Of a stretch of 34,043 nucleotides of DNA, positions 13,764-22,845 are shown one piece after another (positions within the stretch are counted from its first letter, which is position 1; each line of letters begins with the position of its first letter). The position numbers were made by a program, and so were the translations under genes. The stretch covers positions 1 to 34,043 of the forward strand of contig DFHU01000023.1 in NCBI GenBank assembly GCA_002373045.1, in the 5' to 3' direction. The notes under the pieces are model-generated. The model saw only the letters and a program-made list of their open reading frames with translations. It was not told where the DNA came from and searched no databases. The stretch is from Pseudoselenomonas ruminantium. Lineage in GTDB: Bacteria; Bacillota; Negativicutes; Selenomonadales; Selenomonadaceae.

Positions 13764-14570
13764 ATGAAGATAAAACTGTTGGCTACGGATTTGGACGGTA
13801 CGTTGCTGCGGGGCGGCAAGCCTGTGTCGGCAGGTAATATTGCGGCGGCTCAGGCAGCAGCGAAAGCCGGGACGATTGTGACCATTGCTACGGGGCGTAT
13901 GTACCGCGCAGCTTTGCCGATTGCAGAAGCTCTTGGTCTTGATGTGCCGATTATTACCTATAATGGTGCACTCATAAAGTCCACATCCGGCAAGGTTTAC
14001 CATGAACAGTATCTGGATGAAGAAATTTGCCGCCGGATTACGGATTTTGCGGCGCAGCGCGGCTGGTATTTGCAGACTTACAGCGGTGATGGACTTTATT
14101 ACTCCGATTACGGCGAATTTTCCAGACGCTATGAGAACAGTCAAAAGGTAGTCGGTGAAGATATCGGTTATGAGGGTATGCGTAATAAAGTCAGCAAGAT
14201 GTACAAGATGTTGATTATCACGCCTGACCCGGCTGTGACTCAGGACTGGATGGCGCAGCTTACCGCTGAATTCGGCGATAGCGTAACCTTAACGCAGTCT
14301 TCGGCGGATTTCATTGAGATTATCAGTCCTGGCGTGTCCAAGGCGTCAGCTCTCGTGAAATTGGCGGAAATTATGGATATAGACATCAGCGAAACAATGG
14401 CGATTGGCGATGCCAACAATGACCTGCCCATGTTAAAGGCGGCAGGGTTCAGTGTGGCGATGGGCAATGCCACGGATGATGTTAAGGCTATAGCGGATGC
14501 CGTAACCGGGAATTGTGATGATGATGGCTGGGCACAGGCTATCTACAAATATGTTTTGAAGCAGAACTGA
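13764..14570 (+). CDS. Cof-type HAD-IIB phosphatase
   Basis: A 268-aa haloacid dehalogenase of the Cof/HAD-IIB subgroup, a cytoplasmic phosphatase for sugar phosphates or similar metabolites. Motif I is ATDLDGTLL with nucleophile Asp9 and acid Asp11; motif II is the Thr of TIATGR; motif IV is the late GDANNDLPML. A C2B cap (about 85-190) lies between. The start ATG 13764 has AAGGGGG upstream. It is the first gene of a run that continues with rapZ 15 nt later, so it is probably co-transcribed. Substrate specificity in this family cannot be told from sequence. Confidence 0.88.
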   Translation: MKIKLLATDLDGTLLRGGKPVSAGNIAAAQAAAKAGTIVTIATGRMYRAALPIAEALGLDVPIITYNGALIKSTSGKVYHEQYLDEEICRRITDFAAQRGWYLQTYSGDGLYYSDYGEFSRRYENSQKVVGEDIGYEGMRNKVSKMYKMLIITPDPAVTQDWMAQLTAEFGDSVTLTQSSADFIEIISPGVSKASALVKLAEIMDIDISETMAIGDANNDLPMLKAAGFSVAMGNATDDVKAIADAVTGNCDDDGWAQAIYKYVLKQN

Positions 14571-14585
14571 AGGCAGGTGAACGTA

Positions 14586-15518
14586 ATGGAAAAAGAAACA
14601 ACAGAAGTTTTGGAACAGCCCAAAGAAGATAAATTTCGCTTGGTTATCGTTACGGGCATGAGCGGCGGCGGCAAGACGCAGGCCTGCCGCTATATGGAAG
14701 ATTTGGGGTACTTTGTGGTGGATAATCTGCCGCCGGTATTTATCCCAAAATTTGTGGAACTTTGCAAGCATGCCGGCGACCATGTAGGAAAAGTAGTGTT
14801 GGTGGTGGATACCCGCAGCCGGGAGTTCTTTGACACCTTTATTCATGTGCTCGATGATATGGATAAGGATGATGTACCTTATGAAATGCTCTTTATGGAT
14901 GCATCTGACCCGGTGATTATCCGCCGTTACAAGGAAACCCGCCGCCGTCATCCGATGGCACCGTCCTCCCGTATTTCAGACGGTATTGCCAAGGAGCGGG
15001 AACGCTTGTCTCCGGCAAGGGCAAAGGCGACTTATATCATTGACACCTCGGAACTCAAGAAGGTGGAATTGCGGGATAAAATTCATCGCATCTTCGGCAA
15101 CAGCGATGGGGAACAGATGAGCATCAACGTGCTTTCCTTCGGCTTTAAGTTTGGGATGCCGCTGGATGCCGATATGGTGTTGGATGTGCGCTTCCTGCCG
15201 AATCCCTTTTATATTGAATCCATGCGCCATAAGAGCGGCGCGGTGCCGGAGGTAGCCGAGTACATTGCCAAATGGCCGGTAACGCAGCAGTTCATCGAAC
15301 ATCTGGACAATATGGTAGATTTCCTGGTGCCCCAGTATGTGAAGGAAGGCAAGAGCCAGTTTGTTATCGCTGTGGGCTGTACCGGTGGTATGCATCGCAG
15401 TGTCTTTATCGCCAAACATATCTTTGACCGCTTAAAGGATAAGGGCTTGCCTGTAAAACTGGAACACCGGGATTTGATGAAAAACGATGTGTGGGAACAC
15501 GTGCGTGAGGAGTGCTAA
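14586..15518 (+). CDS. rapZ: RNase adapter / nucleotide-binding protein RapZ
   Basis: A 310-aa RapZ (YvcJ) protein. The Walker A motif GMSGGGKT is at 24-31, followed by MEDLGYFVVDNLPP; the C-terminal domain has the conserved GCTGGMHRSV segment. In E. coli RapZ guides RNase E to the sRNA GlmZ to control glucosamine-6-phosphate synthesis; the Bacillus homologue YvcJ binds and hydrolyses GTP with a role in competence. The exact role in Negativicutes is unknown. The start ATG 14586 has AGGTGA 5 nt upstream; the GTG at 14577 lies within that site. rapZ-yvcK-whiA is the canonical Firmicute/Actinobacterial order, here with 3-nt and 27-nt gaps. Confidence 0.92.
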   Translation: MEKETTEVLEQPKEDKFRLVIVTGMSGGGKTQACRYMEDLGYFVVDNLPPVFIPKFVELCKHAGDHVGKVVLVVDTRSREFFDTFIHVLDDMDKDDVPYEMLFMDASDPVIIRRYKETRRRHPMAPSSRISDGIAKERERLSPARAKATYIIDTSELKKVELRDKIHRIFGNSDGEQMSINVLSFGFKFGMPLDADMVLDVRFLPNPFYIESMRHKSGAVPEVAEYIAKWPVTQQFIEHLDNMVDFLVPQYVKEGKSQFVIAVGCTGGMHRSVFIAKHIFDRLKDKGLPVKLEHRDLMKNDVWEHVREEC

Positions 15519-15521
15519 GAC

Positions 15522-16838
15522 ATGCATTTGTTAAAATGGCTGTATCCGGGCATGAAATTCAAGCGCTGGTTCCTGCTGTTTGCCGCCGGTGTTATGCTGG
15601 TAAGCCTGGGGCTGGCCTTAGTATTTAACTATAAATATCTGGATGCCATTGAAGAGGCAATCTTTCAGGCGGTATACCTCTGGAAGGGGACTTACGATTA
15701 TTCCATCACCACCTTTATTGGGATTTTGGTGGTGATTTGCGGGATTGTGCTGATGTTGGCGGCTACCCGTTATACGATTCGCTCGGTCATCATGGTGCTG
15801 CTGCCGGATAATTCTGAGCGGCTGGTGGATATTATCTACGAAAAGCGCCGTTTGGGCAAAGGGCCGAATGTTGCTGTGGTGGGCGGCGGCCACGGGTTGT
15901 CTGTCCTGTTGCGCGGCATAAAAGAGGCCACCAGTAATGTCACGGCCGTGGTGACGGTGGCTGATGATGGCGGCTCGTCCGGGCGCCTGCGGGAGGAATT
16001 TGGCATTATCCCTCCTGGGGATTTGCGCAACTGTCTGGTCGCTCTGGCCGATACGGAACCCTTGATGGAAAAACTATTCCAATACCGCTTCAAGGGCAAA
16101 TCGGAATTGGCCGGCCATAGCTTTGGCAATCTCTTTATCGCGGCCATGAATGAAGTGACGGGCGATATGGAACAGGCCCTGCAGGAATCGTCCAAGGTTC
16201 TTGCCGTAAAGGGGCAGGTACTGCCGGCCTCGAAAGACCATGTGCGCTTGGATGCCATTATGGAAGACGGCACCGTGGTCGAAGGGGAATCGCAAATCCC
16301 GGAAGTCCATAAGAAAATTCATCGGGTGCGTCTGTTCCCGGAGCATGTGCAGCCGGTACAGTCGGCACTGGATGCCTTAAAAAATGCCGACGCCATTATC
16401 TTAGGGCCGGGCAGCCTTTACACCAGCATCATGCCGAATCTGTTGGTGGATGGGGTGGCCGAGGCTATCCGCAAGAGCAAGGCCGTCAAGATTTATATTT
16501 GCAATGTGATGAGTCAGCCCGGGGAAACCGATGGCTATACGGCTTCCATGCATGCCAAGGCCATTATCGACCATGGCGGCAAGGGGATCATTGACTACAT
16601 GTTGGTCAACGATTCACCGATTTCTCCGGACATGCAGGAGTACTATGCCAAGAAGGGCGCTTATCCGGTAGAAGTGGATGAAGCGGCCATCAATGCCTTG
16701 GGCGTGGGCTTTGTCAAGGCGGATATCATTAATGAACAGGAACTTATTCGCCATGACCCCGATAAGCTCAGCAAGGCTGTGATGAACATGGTTTATCACC
16801 TGCAGCCCAGTGCCTTGAAAAAGTATGAAATCAAGTAA
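15522..16838 (+). CDS. yvcK: YvcK/GlmR-family protein with membrane anchor
   Basis: A 438-aa YvcK-type (gluconeogenesis factor, CofD-like fold) protein. The catalytic-type domain begins at about residue 112 with NVAVVGGGHGLSVLLRG, then TVADDGGSSGRLREE and PPGDLRNCLVAL, as in Bacillus YvcK, which binds UDP-GlcNAc and adjusts carbon flow into cell wall precursors. Unlike the 317-aa Bacillus protein, this one has an N-terminal extension of about 110 residues with two membrane helices (about 15-36 and 64-84), so it should be tethered to the inner membrane. The start ATG 15522 has GAGGAG overlapping the rapZ end. Operon neighbours are rapZ and whiA. Confidence 0.9.
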   Translation: MHLLKWLYPGMKFKRWFLLFAAGVMLVSLGLALVFNYKYLDAIEEAIFQAVYLWKGTYDYSITTFIGILVVICGIVLMLAATRYTIRSVIMVLLPDNSERLVDIIYEKRRLGKGPNVAVVGGGHGLSVLLRGIKEATSNVTAVVTVADDGGSSGRLREEFGIIPPGDLRNCLVALADTEPLMEKLFQYRFKGKSELAGHSFGNLFIAAMNEVTGDMEQALQESSKVLAVKGQVLPASKDHVRLDAIMEDGTVVEGESQIPEVHKKIHRVRLFPEHVQPVQSALDALKNADAIILGPGSLYTSIMPNLLVDGVAEAIRKSKAVKIYICNVMSQPGETDGYTASMHAKAIIDHGGKGIIDYMLVNDSPISPDMQEYYAKKGAYPVEVDEAAINALGVGFVKADIINEQELIRHDPDKLSKAVMNMVYHLQPSALKKYEIK

Positions 16839-16865
16839 ATGTAAGTTTGGAAAAGGAGGAGCCTT

Positions 16866-17795
16866 ATGCCATCCTTTGCCACGGAAGTAAAAAATGAGTT
16901 AGCAAGGCTTTATTATGAGGATACTTGCTGCCGTGAGGCGGAATTGGCGGCGCTTTTGCGTATGGGGGCAACCCTGACGATTGGTGCCGGTCATACCTTT
17001 GGCCTTAATTTTACCTCCAAAAATGCGGCTGTAGCCCGTAAGGTGCTGCAGCTATTAAAGAGCGAAGGGGAAAATCTGCGGACGGAGATTACCGTGCGTC
17101 GTTCCCGTCAGCTCAACAAGAACAACAGCTACACCGTGCGGGCGGTGCCTTCCATGAAGGTAAATGAATTGTTCACGCGGATTGGCTTTCTCCATGAGGA
17201 AAGCCTCAATATGGAAAATGACCGCGGCATTCTCAAGAAGCAATGTTGCCGCATTGCCTACCTGCGTGGAGCCTTTCAGGGGGGCGGCAGTGTGAACCGG
17301 CCTGAGGCCGCTTACCATTTGGAATTGGTAAGCGGGAATTTTGAACTGGGGAACCTGCTCTATGATTTGCTTAGGCGAATGGGCTTTCCCGCAGGTTTTG
17401 TGGACCGCAAGGATTCGTACATTGTCTATCTCAAAGAGGGAGATGCGGTGATTGACTTTTTGGGGATGATGGAGGCTGACGAGGCTGTGGAAAGCTTTGA
17501 AGTAGCCCGCAATGTAAAAGAAGTCCGGGAGCAGGTCAATCGTCTGGTGAACTGTGAAACCGCTAATCTGCAAAAGGCTGTGGATGCTGCCGGCCGTCAG
17601 TTGGCTATCATCCGCAGCCTGGAGGCAGCCGGGCAGTTCAAGAATCTGCCGCCCAAGGTGCGAGCGGCGGCGAAAGCACGGCTGGATAATCCGGATGCTA
17701 CCTTGCAGGAACTGGCGGAAATGCTGGGCATCAGCAAGTCCGGTATGAACCATCGGATGCGTAAATTGAAGGAATTAGCGGCAACGCTAGGATAG
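16866..17795 (+). CDS. whiA: DNA-binding protein WhiA
   Basis: A 309-aa WhiA protein: an N-terminal pair of degenerate LAGLIDADG-like domains (with the typical CCRIAYLRGAFQGGGSVNRPE segment at about 129-150) and a C-terminal helix-turn-helix (about 265-305, ending GISKSGMNHRMRKLKELA). WhiA is a sporulation regulator in Streptomyces and affects division and chromosome segregation in Bacillus. The start ATG 16866 has AAGGAGGAG 6 nt upstream. It is the last member of the conserved trio; the following gene begins 14 nt later. Confidence 0.93.
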   Translation: MPSFATEVKNELARLYYEDTCCREAELAALLRMGATLTIGAGHTFGLNFTSKNAAVARKVLQLLKSEGENLRTEITVRRSRQLNKNNSYTVRAVPSMKVNELFTRIGFLHEESLNMENDRGILKKQCCRIAYLRGAFQGGGSVNRPEAAYHLELVSGNFELGNLLYDLLRRMGFPAGFVDRKDSYIVYLKEGDAVIDFLGMMEADEAVESFEVARNVKEVREQVNRLVNCETANLQKAVDAAGRQLAIIRSLEAAGQFKNLPPKVRAAAKARLDNPDATLQELAEMLGISKSGMNHRMRKLKELAATLG

Positions 17796-17809
17796 AGAGG
17801 GATTTTAGA

Positions 17810-18607
17810 TTGCGTTATGTGAAATATGGGCTGGGGCTATTGGCCTTTGCCCTGTTGGTATTTATTTCCTGGCTGACGCTGACACCGGCGCCACAGGGAG
17901 TACTGGTGCTTGAATATCATCATGTCAATGATGATGTGGGCAATGATGGCTGGGCTTATACCGTGCCTGTAGCCGATTTTGCCGAACAGCTGGATTATCT
18001 GCAGGCAGAAGGCTATACCACCATCACCATGCAGGATTTTATGCGGGCGAAAAAAGGCAAGCAGGAACTTCCGGCAAAGCCTGTAGTACTGACTTTTGAT
18101 GATGGCTATGAGGATAATTACACCACGCTGCTGCCCATGTTGGAGGAGCGTCATATGACTGCTGTGGTTTACATGGTGACCAACAGCATTGGCCGCAAGG
18201 ATTATTTAAGCTGGAATCAGCTGCGGGATATGCAGGCCCGGGGAATTGAAATTGGCAGTCATACGGCAAACCATCAGCCGTTGACCAGTCTTGACCGGGA
18301 AAAACAGGCTGAGGAAATGAAGCTTTCAAAACTTCTGATGGAGTGGAATGGGCTTAAAACCATTTACAGTTTCTCTTATCCGAATGGTGCTTATGATGAG
18401 GGAATGCCGGACTTGTTGCGTGAGAATGAGTACCTTAATGCGGTGACCGGCGATGGCGGTTTGAATACCCTTAAAACCAATCCCTATCTTTTGCAGCGTA
18501 CGAATATTCCCCACCCGCGTTTGGGGCTGCTGGAGTTCAAGCTGCGTTTGTTCAAGGGGGAAGTTATGACCCGTTTGGGAATTCATCAGCATATTGTTAA
18601 TGAGTAA
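17810..18607 (+). CDS. Membrane-anchored polysaccharide deacetylase (NodB domain)
   Basis: A 265-aa carbohydrate esterase family 4 protein with an N-terminal signal anchor (about 5-25, GLGLLAFALLVFISWLTL), so it should act in the periplasm. NodB motifs are visible: LTFDDGYEDNY (about 86-96) with the catalytic/metal Asp pair, IGSHTANHQPLT with the two metal His, and FSYPNGAYDE. It likely removes N-acetyl groups from peptidoglycan or another periplasmic glycan. The start is TTG 17810 with AGAGAGGGA 7 nt upstream; no ATG gives a complete anchor. It lies between whiA and a secreted unknown in the same run. Confidence 0.85.
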   Translation: MRYVKYGLGLLAFALLVFISWLTLTPAPQGVLVLEYHHVNDDVGNDGWAYTVPVADFAEQLDYLQAEGYTTITMQDFMRAKKGKQELPAKPVVLTFDDGYEDNYTTLLPMLEERHMTAVVYMVTNSIGRKDYLSWNQLRDMQARGIEIGSHTANHQPLTSLDREKQAEEMKLSKLLMEWNGLKTIYSFSYPNGAYDEGMPDLLRENEYLNAVTGDGGLNTLKTNPYLLQRTNIPHPRLGLLEFKLRLFKGEVMTRLGIHQHIVNE

Positions 18608-18622
18608 GGATGTTTTTATTTC

Positions 18623-19897
18623 ATGAAAGGTAAAAAGAAAATTTTTGCGCTGCTGGCGGCAGGTCTGGTTTGTTTGTCCGCTCCAGTACAGGCGCGTCAT
18701 GCCGCAGTGAGCGGAGCAGTAACAATTGTACACCCCGACAGGGAATTGCAAAAGCAACAGGTAAAGGAGGGGGGAGAAACGAAACTTTTAGACCGGATAA
18801 AAAATATTTTGCAGAATGAAAAAAAACAGCAGAGTTCTGCAGCAGCCAAGGTGGAGGCTCCGGAACAAACGAAGAACGGCCTTGCGCGTTGGGACATGGT
18901 TAGCCGGGATGAGGGTGGTACCCTGCTCTTTTCCGACAGTCCTGAATATGTGGAGCAAAATGGCATTCTCTATCAGGATTCCGTTCAGGGCGATGCCCGC
19001 GTGCTCTTTTATCATTTGAACAATAGCAGTGAGCCGAAAAAATTGGCGGTTGTGCTGAAAAATGAATACAATGGACGTAATGAAGTATTGGTCACGCGTG
19101 GCGGCAGCGGCCGTCCCAGCAGTGATTATCTGAAGGTGGGCAAAGCTACCCAGCTCGAATACTTCAGTGGTGAGAAAAATCAAAAGATAAACTTATCCGC
19201 AGGCATGTCAAAGCTTTTGCAGGAGAATATGAATATGACCATTCTCCAGCCGGGAGAACTGACCTACGGTGTATTTGACTTCCATGCGGAACACAGTGTG
19301 CTGGTCTCGGTTATCATGCTGGACGCCTATGGCGACCCCGTGACGGCCGTGGAAAATCTGCCCGTACTGCCCAAGGATGAAATGCGTCTGCGCGGTACGT
19401 TTAAGGGCATGAACCGCGTGCTGTCGGCCAAGAAGGTCTACAATCCCGGTGAGGACGGCGGCGTTTATTTCATGCTGGCGGATGATAAGTCGGATAAATA
19501 CCGTACAGGGATTGACGCTACCGATGGCAGCAGCGTGACGAACTATGGCAACTATGGCATCAATTACCGCATTGAACTGCCGGTGCAGGCGGGGAAAGTG
19601 GATTATTATTTAAGCCCCTTGGGCGGCACCTATGCCGGCGCTATGCGCAGCTTCCAGGCGACCAAGACCTATACCTTGTTCCCTACACCGGGCGAGCGTG
19701 CCTACTTTGGTGACCGGACAGCGCCGGAAAGCGATGTCGTGCAAGCACAGCGAGAAGCCGGCACCTGGCAACTGGCCAAAAACACAGAGCTGGCGCCGTT
19801 GGGCGAAAGCGTGGGCAAAAGCGAAACCGTCTTTGAATTTTCCCCGCCGGGCGCATCCAATCTGCCCGTAGCGGTGGTTATGCTGCCGAAGAAATAA
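18623..19897 (+). CDS. Secreted protein of unknown function (424 aa)
   Basis: A predicted periplasmic or exported protein: basic MKGKKK, a hydrophobic stretch FALLAAGLVCLSAPV and a likely signal peptidase site after QA near residue 25. Residues about 35-90 are Lys/Gln-rich and probably disordered. The rest (about 95-424) appears beta-rich with many Gly-Asn-Tyr turns and has no motif I recognise; a carbohydrate-binding or adhesin-like fold is possible, but that is a guess. There are no lipobox or sortase signals. It follows the deacetylase by 15 nt and precedes metG by 23 nt, so it is embedded in the housekeeping operon. Confidence 0.72.
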   Translation: MKGKKKIFALLAAGLVCLSAPVQARHAAVSGAVTIVHPDRELQKQQVKEGGETKLLDRIKNILQNEKKQQSSAAAKVEAPEQTKNGLARWDMVSRDEGGTLLFSDSPEYVEQNGILYQDSVQGDARVLFYHLNNSSEPKKLAVVLKNEYNGRNEVLVTRGGSGRPSSDYLKVGKATQLEYFSGEKNQKINLSAGMSKLLQENMNMTILQPGELTYGVFDFHAEHSVLVSVIMLDAYGDPVTAVENLPVLPKDEMRLRGTFKGMNRVLSAKKVYNPGEDGGVYFMLADDKSDKYRTGIDATDGSSVTNYGNYGINYRIELPVQAGKVDYYLSPLGGTYAGAMRSFQATKTYTLFPTPGERAYFGDRTAPESDVVQAQREAGTWQLAKNTELAPLGESVGKSETVFEFSPPGASNLPVAVVMLPKK

Positions 19898-19920
19898 AGA
19901 ATAAAGGAGAATCATTTTCC

Positions 19921-21870
19921 ATGTCTGAAAAGAAACCATTTTACATTACAACGCCGATTTATTATCCCAGTGCCAAGCTGCATATCGGTCATGCTTACTG
20001 CACGACCATTGCGGACTCCATTGCCCGCTACCACCGCCTGGTTGGGGATGATGTATTTTTCCTGACCGGTTCGGACGAACACGGTCAGAAGATTCAGCAG
20101 AAGGCCGAAGAAGCCGGCATTAAGCCCATCGAGTACACGGATAAAATCGTGGCTGGCTTCCAGAACCTTTGGCAGAAACTCAATATCAGCAATGATGACT
20201 TCATCCGTACCACGGAAAAACGCCATGAAAAGGTTGTGCAGGAGATTTTCCGCCGCATCTATGCCAAGGGCGATATCTACAAAGGTTCTTACAAGGGCCT
20301 TTACTGCACGCCCTGCGAAAGCTACTGGACGGAACATCAGCTCGATGAAAACGGCTGCTGCCCGGACTGCGGCCGTCCTGTGCAGGAAGTGTCCGAAGAA
20401 GCCTACTTCTTCAAGATGAGCAATTATCAGGATAAGATTCTCGCCTATATCGAAGAACATCCGGATTTCATTCAGCCGGTATCCCGCCGCAATGAGATGA
20501 TTAACTTTATCAAGCAGGGATTGGAAGATTTGTGCATTTCCCGTACGTCCTTTGACTGGGGGATTCCGGTGCCCATTGATGAAAAGCACGTTATCTATGT
20601 GTGGTTTGATGCACTGACCAACTACCTGACGCCGATTGGCTTCCTCGATGACCAGGAAAAATTCAACAAGTACTGGCCGGCTGATTTGCACCTCGTGGGC
20701 AAGGAAATCGTGCGCTTCCATACCATCATCTGGCCCTGCATCCTCATGGCCCTCGACCTGCCGCTGCCGAAAAAAGTTTACGGTCATGGCTGGCTGATTG
20801 TGGACGGCGACAAAATGAGTAAGTCCAAGGGCAATGTCATTGACCCCATCGGCCTGATAGATGAATTCGGTGCCGATGCTATCCGCTACTTCCTGCTCCG
20901 CGAAATCAACCTCGGTCAGGACGGTAACTTCAGCCGTGATGCCCTGATTGGCCGCATCAACAGCGATTTGGCCAACGACCTCGGCAACCTGCTGCACCGC
21001 ACCCTCAACATGGTGGGCAAGTTCCAGGATGGCGTGCTTATCGCTCCGCAGGGCGAAAGCGAAGTGGATAAGAGCCTCAAGGCTGACGCCGCAGAAACGG
21101 TTGCTTACTTTGCCGAAAATATGGAGAAGATGGAACTTTCCCTGTCCATCAAGAAGGTTTGGGCCTTTATCAGTCGTGCGAACAAATACATTGATGAAAC
21201 GGCTCCCTGGGCACTGGCCAAGGACGAAACGAAGAAACAGGAACTGGCTAACGTCATGTACAATCTGGCCGAATCCCTGCGCCATATCAGCGTGCTGATC
21301 AGCCCGTTTATGCCCATTACGGCAGAACGCATCTGGCAGCAGCTCAACCTGTCGGGCGAGTTTGCCGCTGTACAGCTGGACGATATCAAGACCTGGGGCG
21401 GCATCGAAGGCGGCCACAAGGTGGGCACGCCGGAACAGCTCTTCCCGCGCATTGAAGTGGAGAAGGAAGAAGCTCCTGCCAAGCAGGAAAAAACGGCGAA
21501 GAAAAACAAGCAGGAAAAGAAAGAGGCTAAAAAAGAACAGGCTGACGAAAATGCTGAAATCAGCATTGACGATTTTGCCAAGATTCACCTGCGGGTGGTC
21601 AAGGTTCTCGCAGCTGAACCCGTGCCCAAGACGGAAAAACTCCTGAAACTCACGGTGGATTTGGGCGATGAACAGCGCGAAATCGTGTCCGGCATTGCCA
21701 AACACTATGAGCCGGCTGACCTTGTCGGCAAGAACGTGGTCATGGTCATCAATCTGAAACCGGCCAAGATTCGCGGCATTGTGTCCCATGGCATGGTGCT
21801 TGCGGCTTCGCAGGGCGATGATTTGCAGGTCTTGTCTGTGGATATGCCGGTAGGCTCCACGGTGCGCTAA
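19921..21870 (+). CDS. metG: Methionine--tRNA ligase
   Basis: A 649-aa class I aminoacyl-tRNA synthetase. HIGH-type signature HIGH is at 21-24, the KMSKS loop at 298-302, and a four-Cys zinc knuckle (CTPC … CPDC, about 127-148) marks the single-zinc form. A Lys/Glu-rich linker (about 515-545) leads to a C-terminal EMAP/Trbp111-type tRNA-binding domain (about 549-649). The start ATG 19921 has AAAGGAGAA upstream. tatD begins 1 nt after its stop and a yabE-like gene follows, the same order as metS-yabD-yabE in Bacillus subtilis. A 701-codon open frame on the opposite strand is a shadow. Confidence 0.96.
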   Translation: MSEKKPFYITTPIYYPSAKLHIGHAYCTTIADSIARYHRLVGDDVFFLTGSDEHGQKIQQKAEEAGIKPIEYTDKIVAGFQNLWQKLNISNDDFIRTTEKRHEKVVQEIFRRIYAKGDIYKGSYKGLYCTPCESYWTEHQLDENGCCPDCGRPVQEVSEEAYFFKMSNYQDKILAYIEEHPDFIQPVSRRNEMINFIKQGLEDLCISRTSFDWGIPVPIDEKHVIYVWFDALTNYLTPIGFLDDQEKFNKYWPADLHLVGKEIVRFHTIIWPCILMALDLPLPKKVYGHGWLIVDGDKMSKSKGNVIDPIGLIDEFGADAIRYFLLREINLGQDGNFSRDALIGRINSDLANDLGNLLHRTLNMVGKFQDGVLIAPQGESEVDKSLKADAAETVAYFAENMEKMELSLSIKKVWAFISRANKYIDETAPWALAKDETKKQELANVMYNLAESLRHISVLISPFMPITAERIWQQLNLSGEFAAVQLDDIKTWGGIEGGHKVGTPEQLFPRIEVEKEEAPAKQEKTAKKNKQEKKEAKKEQADENAEISIDDFAKIHLRVVKVLAAEPVPKTEKLLKLTVDLGDEQREIVSGIAKHYEPADLVGKNVVMVINLKPAKIRGIVSHGMVLAASQGDDLQVLSVDMPVGSTVR

Positions 21871-21871
21871 G

Positions 21872-22651
21872 ATGGCAGACTTTACCCTGGTGGATACCCA
21901 TACCCACCTCAACGACAGTAAATTTGCTGGCAGCGAAGCCGAGGTTATCGCACGGGCTAAAGAAGCCGGTGTTACCCGCCTGATTAATATGGGCGATACC
22001 CTGCAATCCTCCGCCAAGGCGGTGGAGCTGGCAGCGGCTTATGATGGCGTATATGCCGGCGTGGGCATTCACCCGGAGGAAATCTATGAGCTGGGCGCGG
22101 CTGATGATGAACAGCTCTCTGCCTGGACGAGAGAAAAGCGGGTGGTGGCCATTGGTGAAATCGGCCTTGACTATTATTGGGAAAAGGACGAGGAGAAGCG
22201 TGCGCTGCAGCGGCGCATGTTTATCCATCAGCTGGATTTGGCCCGGCAGCTGCATCTGCCGGTCTGCATCCATGACCGGGAGGCGCATGGTGATACCATG
22301 GCGATTCTGAAAAAGGAAGGCAAAGGCCTGAAAGGCGTCCTGCATTGCTTCTCCGGCAGTTACGAAATGGCGCAGGAAATCTACAAAATGGGCTGGTATA
22401 TCGGCGTCGATGGGCCTCTGACCTATAAGAATGCCGCGAAACTTCCTGAGATTGTGGAAAAATTTCCCTTAGAGCGCATTTTGGTGGAAACAGATGCCCC
22501 ATATCTGGCCCCTGTACCCATGCGTGGCAAGCAAAATGAACCGGCTTTTGTCCGCTATGTGGCGGAGAAAGTCGCCGAAATCAAGGGAATTTCGGTGGAA
22601 AACGTGGCAAAACAAACCTCAGAGAGTGCTGAGGAACTATACGGCATCTAA
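21872..22651 (+). CDS. tatD: TatD-family metal-dependent hydrolase
   Basis: A 259-aa TatD (YabD) hydrolase with a TIM-barrel metallo-dependent fold. Metal ligands are visible: VDTHTHLND (7-15), the Glu of IGEIGLDYYW (about 91-100), HDREAHGD (about 130-137), HCFSGS (about 153-158) and the Asp of VETDAPYLAP (about 205-214). Family members have 3'-5' DNase activity in repair and also D-aminoacyl-tRNA deacylase reports. Start ATG 21872 lies 1 nt after metG, so translation is coupled. A terminator at 22681 ends the long run that began at the HAD gene. Confidence 0.93.
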   Translation: MADFTLVDTHTHLNDSKFAGSEAEVIARAKEAGVTRLINMGDTLQSSAKAVELAAAYDGVYAGVGIHPEEIYELGAADDEQLSAWTREKRVVAIGEIGLDYYWEKDEEKRALQRRMFIHQLDLARQLHLPVCIHDREAHGDTMAILKKEGKGLKGVLHCFSGSYEMAQEIYKMGWYIGVDGPLTYKNAAKLPEIVEKFPLERILVETDAPYLAPVPMRGKQNEPAFVRYVAEKVAEIKGISVENVAKQTSESAEELYGI

Positions 22652-22680
22652 AACGGGAATATGCCTGTTTTTGACTGAAA

Positions 22681-22721
22681 GTGGTGGATACACTATAGAA
22701 AATCGTGTCCACCGCTTTTTT
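22681..22721 (+). terminator. Rho-independent terminator after tatD
   Basis: Stem GTGGTGGATACAC / GTGTCCACCGC with an 11-nt loop followed by TTTTTT, 29 nt after the tatD stop. Confidence 0.88.
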
Positions 22722-22769
22722 ATTCCCATTTTTCATGTGTTTTTCAGCTAAATGTGGGAGAATAGGAGC

Positions 22770-22806
22770 ATGAGATTTGACAAGGTATTAAATCTCATGT
22801 TATACT
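22770..22806 (+). promoter_or_regulatory. Promoter with overlapping inverted repeat, yabE-like gene
   Basis: -35 TTGACA (22777-22782) and -10 TATACT (22801-22806), 18-bp spacing, 40 nt upstream of the start codon. A perfect 9-bp inverted repeat ATGAGATTT (22770-22778) / AAATCTCAT (22790-22798) with an 11-nt centre overlaps the start of the -35 and most of the spacer, and looks like an operator. The regulator is unknown. Confidence 0.72.
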
Positions 22807-22845
22807 ACGCGAAGTTCTTCACCAAAATTTTGAAGGGGGCTTTCA

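Noticed and set aside
19912..22017. A 701-codon open frame on the minus strand opposite metG and the tatD start
   Set aside because: It exactly shadows metG, has no ribosome-binding site, and its translation resembles no protein; it is explained by codon bias of the sense gene.
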